A stretch of 64,000 nucleotides of DNA from Afipia sp. (lineage in GTDB: Bacteria; Pseudomonadota; Alphaproteobacteria; Rhizobiales; Xanthobacteraceae): contig JAFKER010000005.1 in NCBI GenBank assembly GCA_017308595.1, positions 630,950 through 694,949 of the forward strand, given 5' to 3'. A program made the translations under genes and the position numbers. Below the pieces are notes generated by a model that saw only the letters and a program-made list of their open reading frames with translations, did no database searches and had not been told where the DNA came from. Position 1 is the stretch's first letter; each line of letters opens with the position of its first letter. Below are positions 17,444 to 25,520 of this stretch, piece after piece.

Positions 17444-18232
17444 ATGAACGAGACCGATACCGTTCTTGTCGAATACGAAGGGCCCGTGACCATCGTGTCC
17501 ATCAACCGGCCTGAACGCAAAAACGCCGTTGACGGTGCAACGGCCCGCCGCCTGTTCGATGCATTTCGTGCGTTCGATGCCGATCCGCATTCATCTGTCG
17601 CTGTATTCACCGGTACGGGTGGTGGCTTTTGCGCGGGCGCCGATCTCAAGGCTGTCGCCGTCGGTGATCGTGAGAAAAAGCGCGAACTCGGCGGGCACGA
17701 CAGCATCGCGCCAATGGGGCCGAGCCGGCTGCGCCTCAGTAAGCCGGTGATCGCAGCGGTGGAAGGCCATGCGGTTGCCGGCGGTATGGAGTTGGCCTTG
17801 TGGGCCGACATGCGGGTGGTCGGCGAGGGCGCAACGTTCGGAATTTACTGCCGCCGCTTCGGCGTGCCGCTGATCGATCTCGGCACCATCCGCTTGCCGC
17901 GGCTGATCGGTCATTCGCGCGCAATGGACCTGATTCTCACCGGGCGTCCGGTTGATGCCAGGGAAGCGTTCGATATCGGCATCGCGAACCGCCTCGTACC
18001 GAAAGGCGAGGCGCGGGCGCACGCCATCGCGTTGGCGCAGGATCTGGCGAAATTCCCGCAGGCCTGTTTGCGCAATGACAAGCGCTCGGCGCTGCGTCAG
18101 TGGGATCTGGAGGAAGAAAACGCCATCAACGACGAGATGCAGGGCGGCCTTGGTGTGATTGCATCCGGGGAAACGCTGGAAGGCGCCAGGCGCTTCGCCA
18201 GCGGCACCGGGGGGCATGGATCCTTCAAATAA
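17444..18232 (+). CDS. Enoyl-CoA hydratase/isomerase family protein
   Basis: A 262-residue crotonase-fold protein. The oxyanion segments are GGFCAGADLKAV (about 60-71) and GHAVAGGMELALWADMR, so the first catalytic Glu position is kept. The second Glu position is Cys in GIYCRRFGVPLIDLGT; this CRRxGVPLxD pattern marks a distinct crotonase subgroup with unclear reaction. GGGAGG lies eight bases before the ATG at 17444. It follows ppc by 25 bases on the same strand and converges with the amidohydrolase gene. Function in acyl-CoA metabolism is likely; calling it a hydratase would go beyond the residues seen. Confidence 0.85.
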   Translation: MNETDTVLVEYEGPVTIVSINRPERKNAVDGATARRLFDAFRAFDADPHSSVAVFTGTGGGFCAGADLKAVAVGDREKKRELGGHDSIAPMGPSRLRLSKPVIAAVEGHAVAGGMELALWADMRVVGEGATFGIYCRRFGVPLIDLGTIRLPRLIGHSRAMDLILTGRPVDAREAFDIGIANRLVPKGEARAHAIALAQDLAKFPQACLRNDKRSALRQWDLEEENAINDEMQGGLGVIASGETLEGARRFASGTGGHGSFK

Positions 18233-18250
18233 CGTGAAGCTTGGACGAGA

Positions 18251-19597
18251 TTATCGTCCGGCCTCCTTGTAAACGACGCCATCCTTCATGATGACAGAGA
18301 AGTTTTTCGCGGGGCTTGCGATCAGGTCGAGATTGGCAAGAGGGTCGCCATTGACAAGAATGAGATCCGCCAGCGCGCCTTCCTCGACAATACCAAGCTT
18401 GCCCTCGTAGGGCGCGCGGGGGCCGCTCAACGCCAGCAATTGCGCGTTGTCGTACGTCACCATCTTGAGAATCTCCGCTGGCGTGAACCACTGGCGCAGC
18501 GCAAGGATGAGATTGCTCTGCTGCGCGTTCAGTTCCGGTTCGAACAACAGGTCGGTGCCCCATGCCAGTTTGACGCCGTGCTTCTTCGCCATCGGCCAGA
18601 CGCGGGCATTCCCTTCGATAATGCCCGCGCGTTTCTTGCGCCGCTCGGGCGTCATATTTGGCGAATCCGGAATAAGATTCTGAGCGCTGAGCCAGACACC
18701 ACGCTGCGCCATCAGTTCGATGGTCGATTCATCCAGCAACTGGCCGTGCTCGATGCATTTCACGCCTGCCTCGATGGCGCGTCGCACCGCGCGGGGTGTG
18801 TAGGCATGGACCGCAACATAAGTGTTCCAGTCGTCGGACGCCTCGACGGCGGCCTTCATTTCGTCGAGCGTGTATTGCGTCACGTCGATGGGATCGTACG
18901 CGGACGAGGTGCCGCCGCCCCCCATCAGCTTGATCTGACTGGAGCCCATCCGCAGGTTCTCGCGCGTTGCGGTCAGCACCTCGTCGCGTCCGTCAGCGAT
19001 GAAGGTTGCTCCGTATTCCTCCGCGCGCGATGGCTTGCCAAAGAAGCGCCGCGAGCGTTCGTTGGGCGCGCGGAAATCTCCATGACCGGAGGTCTGCGAG
19101 ATCACAGCTCCGGAGGGCCAGATGCGCGGGCCCGGCGTTTTTCCCGCATCGATCGCGCGCTTGAGCGGAAAGATCGGACCGCCCATGTCGCGGGCAGCGG
19201 TGAATCCACGCAGCAACATCTGCTTGGCGGAATTCGTCATCGCGGCGCTGAGTGTTTCGGGCGTGGTTTTGGGGTCGTAAAGCTGCGTGAGCAGCAAGCT
19301 TCCGAAGCCGAAATGAACATGGGCATCGATCAGGCCGGGCATCAGGGTGTGGCCCTTGCCGTTGATGATCTTCGCGCCCGATGCCGCTTTGGCCGAAGAC
19401 GTGATGGACGCAATCCTGTTGCCGCGCACCACGACATCGGTGGCAGGCCCGACCTCGCCCTTCACTACGTCAAGAACGCGAACATTTTGAAAGATGGTTT
19501 CGACCGGAGGCGATTGCTGGGCAGTGGCTGGCGATGCGAGGACGATCAGCGCCGCACACAGCGGGAGGCAAGTCCGAAGCCAGAATTTAGCGATCAT
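18251..19597 (-). CDS. Exported metal-dependent amidohydrolase
   Basis: A 448-residue amidohydrolase-superfamily enzyme with a Sec signal peptide (LPLCAALIVLASPATAQ, residues 11-27), so it should act in the periplasm. Metal ligands are visible: His93 and His95 in LIDAHVHFG, a lysine in QIKLMGGGG that could be carboxylated, His in YVAVHAYTP, His in CIEHGQLLD and the final Asp in AWGTDLLFEP. The sequence resembles the imidazolonepropionase / Xaa-Pro dipeptidase-like branch often annotated as amidohydrolase, with peptides or cyclic amides as substrates. It is monocistronic, with an inverted repeat upstream at 19675-19697. Its stop region overlaps a small GGACGA/TCGTCC hairpin near 18243-18259 facing the convergent crotonase. 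Confidence 0.88.
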   Translation of the reverse strand: MIAKFWLRTCLPLCAALIVLASPATAQQSPPVETIFQNVRVLDVVKGEVGPATDVVVRGNRIASITSSAKAASGAKIINGKGHTLMPGLIDAHVHFGFGSLLLTQLYDPKTTPETLSAAMTNSAKQMLLRGFTAARDMGGPIFPLKRAIDAGKTPGPRIWPSGAVISQTSGHGDFRAPNERSRRFFGKPSRAEEYGATFIADGRDEVLTATRENLRMGSSQIKLMGGGGTSSAYDPIDVTQYTLDEMKAAVEASDDWNTYVAVHAYTPRAVRRAIEAGVKCIEHGQLLDESTIELMAQRGVWLSAQNLIPDSPNMTPERRKKRAGIIEGNARVWPMAKKHGVKLAWGTDLLFEPELNAQQSNLILALRQWFTPAEILKMVTYDNAQLLALSGPRAPYEGKLGIVEEGALADLILVNGDPLANLDLIASPAKNFSVIMKDGVVYKEAGR

Positions 19598-19674
19598 TGC
19601 AGCAGCCCCATTGTATTCGTTCCGCGCAACCTGAGGCAGTTTGGGAGAAACGACAAGTGCGATTTTCCCGGCGG

Positions 19675-19697
19675 GCGCAAAGATGGATACTTTGCGC
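19675..19697. repeat. Inverted repeat between SDR operon end and amidohydrolase
   Basis: A perfect 8-bp stem GCGCAAAG / CTTTGCGC with a 7-base loop, with CCGG-containing outer arms that extend the pairing imperfectly. It lies 42 bases past the SDR stop at 19739 on the minus strand and could end that transcript. No U-tract is present. Confidence 0.45.
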
Positions 19698-19738
19698 GGC
19701 CGGAATTCGCGATGACAATGAATTCGATTTTTAGAAAA

Positions 19739-20659
19739 TCAGACCGGGTCCCACGGGAAAATGTCGGCCGAACGGTCCAGCTTGTAGAACGACGGTTTCA
19801 GCGCTGGCATGCCGTGTTCGGCAATGGTCTGGGGCGTCCAGCCTTCGCCGCGATGGATCGAACGCAGCGGGCGCGACTGGCCCATCAGGAAGATCTCGTT
19901 CATGCGGACCGCGAAAATCTGTCCGGTGACGTCCTTCGCAGCATCGCTGAGCAGGAAGGCGACGACGGGCGCAATTTTATCGGCGCTCATCTTCTGCATG
20001 CGGGCGACGCGGGCCTTCTCTTCTTCGGTCTCGGTCGGGATGGTGCCGATCATGCGGCTCCAGGCGAACGGCGAGATGCAGTTGGAGCGCACGTTGAAGC
20101 GCTCCATGTCAAGAGCGATCGACTTTGAGAGGCCGACAATGCCGAGCTTGGCCGCGGCATAGTTGGCCTGGCCGAAATTTCCGATCAGGCCGGAGGTTGA
20201 GGTGAAGTGAACGAAGTTTCCGCTTTCCTGTTCGCGAAAAATGCGCGCAGCGGCATGTGACGTATAAAATGAGCCCATCAGGTGAACGTTGATGACGGCT
20301 TCAAACGCATCGATGCTCATGCGATGGAAAATCGCGTCGCGCAGGATGCCGGCGTTATTCACGACGCCGTCGAGCCGGCCATAGGTGTCCACGGCCTGCT
20401 TGATGATCTTGCTGGCGGGAACGGCTTCCGCCACCGATTCGAAGTTGGCGACAGCGGTGCCGCCGCGTTTCTTGATTTCCTCGACGACTTCTTCCGCGGG
20501 TGCCGCGCTGGTGCCTGAGCCGTCGGATGCTCCTCCGGGGTCGTTGACAACGACCTTGGCACCCTCCGCTGCAGCGAGCAGCGCGATCTCGCGGCCGATG
20601 CCCCGGCCCGCGCCGGTGACGATGATGACCTTGCCGTCCAGCGACTTGGTTTTTGTCAT
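19739..20659 (-). CDS. SDR oxidoreductase, MFE-2/HSD17B4-like
   Basis: A 306-residue short-chain dehydrogenase. The cofactor motif is VTGAGRGIGRE, then VVVNDPGG (typical of the hydroxyacyl-CoA dehydrogenase part of peroxisomal multifunctional enzyme type 2), NNAGILRD, and the active site Ser plus NYAAAKLGIVGL with Tyr and Lys intact. The C-terminal 50 residues (PLRSIHRGEGWTPQTIAEHG) extend beyond the SDR core. The reading frame stays open upstream to 21319, but the true start is the ATG at 20659, with AGGAG eight bases before it; the upstream part overlaps the thiolase out of frame. It is the third gene of a DUF35-thiolase-SDR operon and probably oxidises a 3-hydroxyacyl-CoA or steroid-like hydroxyl. 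Confidence 0.88.
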   Translation of the reverse strand: MTKTKSLDGKVIIVTGAGRGIGREIALLAAAEGAKVVVNDPGGASDGSGTSAAPAEEVVEEIKKRGGTAVANFESVAEAVPASKIIKQAVDTYGRLDGVVNNAGILRDAIFHRMSIDAFEAVINVHLMGSFYTSHAAARIFREQESGNFVHFTSTSGLIGNFGQANYAAAKLGIVGLSKSIALDMERFNVRSNCISPFAWSRMIGTIPTETEEEKARVARMQKMSADKIAPVVAFLLSDAAKDVTGQIFAVRMNEIFLMGQSRPLRSIHRGEGWTPQTIAEHGMPALKPSFYKLDRSADIFPWDPV

Positions 20660-20682
20660 TTGAGTTGCTCCTGTGATCGCTG

Positions 20683-21822
20683 TCAGCGTTCGTTGGTGAA
20701 AATGATAGTGCCGGACGCGGCGAACATGCCGCCGACGCCGTGACAAACTGAAATCTTCGCGCCCGGCACCTGCGCCGGAGCGATGCCGCGCATCTGCCGC
20801 ACGCTCTCTTGCAGGGCGTACATGCCGTACATGCCCGAATGCATATAGCTGAGGCCGCCGCCGTTGGTGTTCATCGGCAACTTGCCACCGGGGCGCGTGT
20901 TGCCATCGGCAATGAATTTGCCCGTTTCCTCGTGAGGCATGAAGCCGAGATCGCCGAGACCGTAAAGCGGCAGATGCGCGAAGGCGTCGTAGATCATCAG
21001 GTGATCCACATCCTTGTGCGCGATTCCTGCTTCGCGGAACGCCGTCGGCCCCGCGACCTTGAACGCGCGCGACGAATTGAAGGTCTCCATCTGGCTGACC
21101 ATCGGCGTCTCCACGCTTTCGCCTGTGCCGAGGACATAGACCGGTTTTTGCGGGAAGTCCTTTGCCCGGTCTGCGCTGGTCAGGATCAGCGCGCCGCCGC
21201 CGTCGGTGACGAGACAGCATTGCAGCAGGCGGAACGGATAGGCGATCATCCGCGAGTTCAGCACGTCCTCGATCGTGATCGGGTCCTTCATCGAGGCACG
21301 GGGATTCTTCGCCGCCCACTCGCGCTGGACCACAGCGACCATGGCGAGTTGCTCATGGGTGATGCCGTAGGTCTTCATGAAGCGGAGCACGGGAATCGGA
21401 AACATGCTGGGCGGGCCGTATACACCAAACGGCGCTTCGAACTGGCCCTGCAGGCTGTCGGCGGGGATTGAGCGAGGCAGCTTGCCGATCATCGACTTGC
21501 CGCTTTCGGCGTGGGTGATGAGCACCGTCTTACACAGTCCGGCTTCAATCGCCGCTGCCGCGTGGCGAACATGGAGCATGAATGAGCAGCCGCCGACCGA
21601 TGTGCCGTCAACCCATGTCGGCGTGATGCCGAGATAGTGGGCGATCTGCTGCGGTGTCTCGACCGCCGTCGCGATGCCGTCGATGTCCGAGAGTTTTAGA
21701 CCGGCATCGGCAATGGCATTCAGCGCCGCATCCGCGTGCAACTGGATCTGCGACATATCGGGAATGACGCCGAGCTTGGTGGTTTCTGCCGCGCCGACAA
21801 CGGCAACCTGATTTCTGCGCAT
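20683..21822 (-). CDS. SCP2-type thiolase family protein
   Basis: A 379-residue thiolase-superfamily protein of the SCP-x / lipid-transfer type. It opens with VAVVGAAETTKLG. The nucleophile is Cys79 in GTSVGGCSFMLH, and the C-terminal active-site segments are NTNGGGLSYMHSG and VCHGVGGMFAASG. Such proteins either thiolyse 3-oxoacyl-CoA or, paired with a DUF35 protein, carry out retro-aldol cleavage of side chains, as in Ltp2/ChsH2-type steroid degradation. It lies three bases downstream of the DUF35 gene and 23 bases upstream of the SDR, all on the minus strand. The DUF35 partner probably forms a complex with it. The substrate is unknown; an alicyclic or branched acyl-CoA is a fair guess. Confidence 0.88.
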   Translation of the reverse strand: MRRNQVAVVGAAETTKLGVIPDMSQIQLHADAALNAIADAGLKLSDIDGIATAVETPQQIAHYLGITPTWVDGTSVGGCSFMLHVRHAAAAIEAGLCKTVLITHAESGKSMIGKLPRSIPADSLQGQFEAPFGVYGPPSMFPIPVLRFMKTYGITHEQLAMVAVVQREWAAKNPRASMKDPITIEDVLNSRMIAYPFRLLQCCLVTDGGGALILTSADRAKDFPQKPVYVLGTGESVETPMVSQMETFNSSRAFKVAGPTAFREAGIAHKDVDHLMIYDAFAHLPLYGLGDLGFMPHEETGKFIADGNTRPGGKLPMNTNGGGLSYMHSGMYGMYALQESVRQMRGIAPAQVPGAKISVCHGVGGMFAASGTIIFTNER

Positions 21823-21825
21823 GAT

Positions 21826-22239
21826 TTATCCCTTCGCCGGACGGAACTGAGCAAGGGTGATCTTGTCATTGACTGTTTCGAAGGCGACTTCGAGCTTCAT
21901 ATCGAGGACAAGAGCCTCGGGCGTTTGCGGGCAATCGACGATGTTGCTCATCATCCGCGGGCCTTCATCAAGTTCGACCACTGCGATGGCATAGGGCGGT
22001 GTAAAGCCGGGCGCGGCGGGGCGATGATTGATCACGTAGCTGTAGAGCTTGCCCTTGCCGCTGGCCTTGAACACGCTGACTTTGCGCGAGGCGCACGAGG
22101 AGCAGAACGGACGGGGCGGGAAATAAACGTGCGAGCAATCATCGCAGCGCTGCAGGCGAAGCTCGTTCGCCTGGGTTCCTTCCCAGAAGTGCTTGGTTTC
22201 CGGCGTCGGCACCGGCAAGCCGCGCGAAGGTGCAGCCAT
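21826..22239 (-). CDS. DUF35 Zn-ribbon/OB-fold acyl-CoA-associated protein
   Basis: A 137-residue protein with an N-terminal helix region, a rubredoxin-like zinc ribbon with Cys32, Cys35, Cys46 and Cys49, and a C-terminal OB fold (about 60-135, including YSYVINHRPAAPGF and PYAIAVVELDEGPRMMSNI). DUF35 proteins bind acyl-CoA and act as subunits of SCP2-type thiolases, HMG-CoA-synthase-like enzymes and MaoC-type hydratases or aldolases. It is the first gene of the minus-strand operon, directly before the thiolase. A 16-bp palindromic operator-like site starts 29 bases upstream of its ATG. All four cysteines are present, so the zinc site should be intact. Confidence 0.88.
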   Translation of the reverse strand: MAAPSRGLPVPTPETKHFWEGTQANELRLQRCDDCSHVYFPPRPFCSSCASRKVSVFKASGKGKLYSYVINHRPAAPGFTPPYAIAVVELDEGPRMMSNIVDCPQTPEALVLDMKLEVAFETVNDKITLAQFRPAKG

Positions 22240-22267
22240 CTGGGTCTCTCCCTGTCATTTGCTTTTG

Positions 22268-22283
22268 TTAATTGGTCGATTAA
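22268..22283. promoter_or_regulatory. Operator-like 16-bp palindrome, copy 2
   Basis: TTAATTGGTCGATTAA has GTTAAT/ATTAAC arms (22267-22284) around a 6-base centre and lies 29 bases upstream of the DUF35-thiolase-SDR operon start. It matches 12009-12024 at 13 of 16 bases. The position fits a repressor site overlapping the promoter. Seen as sequence; binding is inferred. Confidence 0.6.
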
Positions 22284-22369
22284 CTTTATGCAGTTATTGC
22301 CTGTTGAGGCAAGTAGCCTTGCTTCCCCTAGAAAAGAGGGGCGGGCATGCAGGTTTGTCGACGCGGGGT

Positions 22370-23548
22370 TTAAAGGCCAAGAAGTTTCAGAGCCGTGACT
22401 TCGAATGTTTCGAGCGGTTTCATTGTCGTCAGCATCTCCCGATGCGCGCGGCCTGCGTATGCCGCTTGCTGCCGCAAGCCGTCATCGGCCAGGGCATTTT
22501 CCAGCGATTGCGCGACATCAATCTTGGGTGTGAAACTGTCGACGACTTTCCCAAGGCCCGCGGTCTCGATCTGCAGGCCGTTCAGAAGTTGCTCTATATG
22601 CGTTGCAAAGATGAGTTGCGGCACGCCTGTCGCAATCGCATGGGCCGCCAACCCGCCACCGCCGAAATGAATCACAAGGCGGGAAGAGGCGAGTGTTTCG
22701 CTGAGCGGCAAGTAACGCGAGAACAGCCGTGCGCCGTGGCGCACGAGCATATCCGATTGTTCGCGGTGCATGCCCGGTGCGGAGATGACAAGGCGGCTGG
22801 CAAAAGGAAGCAGCGTCTGCACGATGTCGAAAGGCAATCTCGGCAACACGCCCTGTGAAAGGTAGGCGAACACGTCGTTCGCATCCGGCCGGCTTTCGAG
22901 CGGACTACCGTTGAGAAGGGGGCCGGCCAGGAAATTCGTTCGTTGTAGATCGTAGGGATCGAGCACCGGGAAGGTGAGAACGATTTGTGCGTCGCCAGCA
23001 AAGATTTGTGACAGGTGTTCAAGCGCGGGGCGTCCCAGCGATTGAAGCACATGGTTTACTGTTTGCAGCGTTTGGTCCTCGTTCCAGCGCGGCGGGGTGA
23101 CACGGTGAAGCAGGGGAAACCGTTTCATGTCGCCTGGCGGCGCGGTGAATCCATTGCCGGTGACGATGAGTGGAATCCGCTTGCGCACCATCAGGCTGGC
23201 GGCCGGTGCATAATCTGCAACGACAAGATCGGGAGCGGTTGTTGCGAGAATGTCGTCCCAGGCCCGTAGCATGGATCGTAACCCTTGCTCGTCAGCCAGT
23301 CCGGCTGAAACAAGCTGATCGTGCATGGTCGCTGTGGAACGAGGAGCGCTGTTGCTGCTTTTGTCTTCCGGCCATGGGGGCGCCTGGATAGCCTTTGCGT
23401 CGGCATCCAGCATCTGCATTGTCTCGGGCTGTTTCAGCACAAAAACCGGACGGATGTCATGGCGTTTCAACACGGCAGCGAAGCGCGTGAGGTTTGCGAT
23501 ATGACCAAGCCCGCCGCCGCGCTCCCAGGCGAAAAGAATCGTCTTCAT
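22370..23548 (-). CDS. GT1-like glycosyltransferase
   Basis: A 392-residue protein resembling UDP-glycosyltransferases of the GT1/GT28 type. The N-terminus KTILFAWERGGGLGHIANL is the acceptor-side glycine-rich start. The C-terminal half has HFGGGGLAAHAIATGVPQL followed by FATHIEQLLNG, which parallels the donor-binding motif of GT1 enzymes (His, Gly-rich, GVP, then DQ..N). No signal peptide or membrane helix is visible, so it acts in the cytoplasm. It is divergent from a tandem GT32-like gene 81 bases away, which suggests that both act in one surface glycan or glycolipid pathway. Donor and acceptor cannot be read from sequence. Confidence 0.78.
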   Translation of the reverse strand: MKTILFAWERGGGLGHIANLTRFAAVLKRHDIRPVFVLKQPETMQMLDADAKAIQAPPWPEDKSSNSAPRSTATMHDQLVSAGLADEQGLRSMLRAWDDILATTAPDLVVADYAPAASLMVRKRIPLIVTGNGFTAPPGDMKRFPLLHRVTPPRWNEDQTLQTVNHVLQSLGRPALEHLSQIFAGDAQIVLTFPVLDPYDLQRTNFLAGPLLNGSPLESRPDANDVFAYLSQGVLPRLPFDIVQTLLPFASRLVISAPGMHREQSDMLVRHGARLFSRYLPLSETLASSRLVIHFGGGGLAAHAIATGVPQLIFATHIEQLLNGLQIETAGLGKVVDSFTPKIDVAQSLENALADDGLRQQAAYAGRAHREMLTTMKPLETFEVTALKLLGL

Positions 23549-23573
23549 GACGTGGCTTGCTTCCCCATTCGCG

Positions 23574-23605
23574 TTGACAATGGACGCCGGAATACTGGCT
23601 ATAAT
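23574..23605 (+). promoter_or_regulatory. Sigma-70-like promoter for the tandem GT32 gene
   Basis: TTGACA (23574-23579) and TATAAT (23600-23605) both match the sigma-70 consensus exactly, 25 bases before the ATG at 23630. The spacer is 20 bases rather than 17, so it may be weak or need an activator. Confidence 0.4.
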
Positions 23606-23629
23606 GTCCGGGTATCAAAAGGCAATTGC

Positions 23630-25393
23630 ATGCAGCCGTCTTCTTTTGCGACGCATCGCCCCGAAGTGCGTACTTTCTGGACGGGGCCGGACCTCAGTTT
23701 TTACGAAGAGCTATCGTTACGAAGTGCGGTCGCCGCCGGTGCGCGCGTTTTGCTGTATACCTACAACAAGACTTTGAACGTCCCCGAAGGCGTCGAACTC
23801 GCAGATGCGCGCGAGGTGTTGTCCGGCCCCATCCACCAGTTTCATCACAAGGACGGCGATCTTTCGCTCGCCTTGCATTCAGACTTGTTCAGATATCTCG
23901 CGATTCAGAAATTCGGCGGCTGGTATATGGATCTCGACATCCTGGTGATGAAGCCGTTGCTGCCTGACGACAAAATCTATCTCGCCTATCAGGAAGACGG
24001 CGTTGCGAACGCTGCCGTCATGAAATTTCCCGCCCGGTCGCCGATTATGACGGCGGCTGTCGATGAGGCTATGAGGTTGCTGCCTGCGGCCGGCACGTCC
24101 GCGCCTGGCGCCAATCACGGCATTGTCGGACCTGCCCTGATCACGCGCCTCGCATCCGAGTATGCCATCGATCATCTGATTCATCCAAAAGCCAGCGCTT
24201 ACGAAATCCACCCCAACGAAGTCTTGATGTTTTTCGATCCGGCTCAATGCGATGCGGCATTTCAGCGGGTGAGTTCGAGCGACTTTGTACATCTGTGGAA
24301 TGATTTGTGGCGCGCTCTGCGAATTCCGAAAAATCTGGGGGCGCCGGAAGGCAGTTTCCTTGATGTGTTGTTCAAGCGCTTCGGCATCGATGTGCCACAA
24401 GGTGCGCGGTTATCCAGCTATGCCGTCGAAGGCTGGTTTCGCGAGTTCTGGGTGATGAAGGAACTCAAGCAAAGACTGGCTGTTCCGAAAATTCCTGTCG
24501 ATGCACTTGACCGCTTGATCGATGCGGGCCGGCCCGCGGTTCAGCATCCTGCCTGTGATGCTATAAGCGATCATCTTCAGGCGCTCGCACCAGAGACGCT
24601 CAGGACATTCTGGCACGGAGAGACGATTAACCCTTACCAGCTGATGTGTCTCAAAAGCTTTGCGGCTGCGGGGCACCGTATTGAAGTTTATTCCTACGCT
24701 CACGACTTGAATGTTCCTTCCTGGCTCAATGTCGAGAATGCGGCCGCGATCCTTCCGCGCGAGCGTGTGTTGAAGCCGTTAGACGAGGAGGGTGCAGTCG
24801 CGATCCACGCAAATCTTTTTCGCTATGCGTTGCTTCACAGCAAAGGTGGATCGTGGATCGATCCGGATGTCCTGCTGCTGAAACCCGATCTTCCGAAGGG
24901 CGATGTCTTTCTTGCCGACACCGATGAGTTCGGTTGCGTGCCGACCGGCGTTCTGCGATTTCCGGCAGGGCATGGGCTGCTCACGGAGGCGCTGGCGGAG
25001 ACCGAGAGGTTGTCGAATACGCTCGAAGGCTGGCACGAATCGGGGGCTGCTTTGCTGACCTCGCTGGTGGCGCGCCATCGGCTGCAGGGTAAAATCAAGC
25101 AGCAGGTGGCTCTCAATCCCGTGTCCTGGTTTGAAGTTGCGGATTTGTTCAATCCGGACGAGGCAGAGAAATTGAATCGAAAGTGCAACGATTTTCATTT
25201 CCTGCACCTTCATGACGACGCATGGCGCCGTGCCGGGGTACCTCATGACATGGCGCCGCCCAGTGGCTCATTCCTCGATGCCCAGATCGGGAAATTCGGT
25301 CTAGCTGCTGATTTTCCGGCGAAAATTTCTTTCCCGGAATTGAACCGATGGTTCGCTCACATGTACCAATGCCTAAGCGAAAGGCAGGCTTAG
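23630..25393 (+). CDS. Tandem GT32-like glycosyltransferase (two domains)
   Basis: A 587-residue protein built from two similar halves (about 13-260 and 323-575). Each half begins with a TFW.G strand (RTFWTGPD; RTFWHGET) and each has the GT32 signature HxxLFRY...GG.(Y/W)xDxD: HSDLFRY with Asp101/Asp103 in MDLDILV, and HANLFRY with Asp411/Asp413 in IDPDVLL. Each half ends with a FxHLxxDxWR-like and GSFLD segment. Both DxD metal/sugar-nucleotide motifs look intact, so both domains may be active. The start at 23630 is supported by AAAGG about eight bases upstream; the frame is open further upstream but antisense to the GT1 gene. It has no signal peptide. It probably makes a surface polysaccharide or glycolipid. 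A two-domain arrangement is unusual for GT32. Confidence 0.8.
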   Translation: MQPSSFATHRPEVRTFWTGPDLSFYEELSLRSAVAAGARVLLYTYNKTLNVPEGVELADAREVLSGPIHQFHHKDGDLSLALHSDLFRYLAIQKFGGWYMDLDILVMKPLLPDDKIYLAYQEDGVANAAVMKFPARSPIMTAAVDEAMRLLPAAGTSAPGANHGIVGPALITRLASEYAIDHLIHPKASAYEIHPNEVLMFFDPAQCDAAFQRVSSSDFVHLWNDLWRALRIPKNLGAPEGSFLDVLFKRFGIDVPQGARLSSYAVEGWFREFWVMKELKQRLAVPKIPVDALDRLIDAGRPAVQHPACDAISDHLQALAPETLRTFWHGETINPYQLMCLKSFAAAGHRIEVYSYAHDLNVPSWLNVENAAAILPRERVLKPLDEEGAVAIHANLFRYALLHSKGGSWIDPDVLLLKPDLPKGDVFLADTDEFGCVPTGVLRFPAGHGLLTEALAETERLSNTLEGWHESGAALLTSLVARHRLQGKIKQQVALNPVSWFEVADLFNPDEAEKLNRKCNDFHFLHLHDDAWRRAGVPHDMAPPSGSFLDAQIGKFGLAADFPAKISFPELNRWFAHMYQCLSERQA

Positions 25394-25520
25394 GACCGCT
25401 TGCCGGGCACCATGTTTTCTTCCACCTGTATCAATTGGGCCACGCGATACGGACTGTACTGCGTTGATTTGATTCTGCTTTTGTGGTTCTTCCATAGTCA
25501 TTGATGTGGGATATTTTGAA

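Noticed and set aside
18440-20128. A 562-codon plus-strand open frame over the amidohydrolase and SDR genes
   Set aside because: It is antisense to two real genes, rich in Arg, Asp and His, and has no domain.
20660-21319. Open frame upstream of the SDR start that would make a 526-residue protein
   Set aside because: It overlaps the thiolase gene out of frame, its residues show no domain, and a good AGGAG plus ATG sits at 20659 where the SDR fold begins.
23321-23629. N-terminal extension of the tandem GT32 protein by 103 residues
   Set aside because: It lies antisense to the GT1-like gene and across its start; the ATG at 23630 has a ribosome binding site and heads the first domain.
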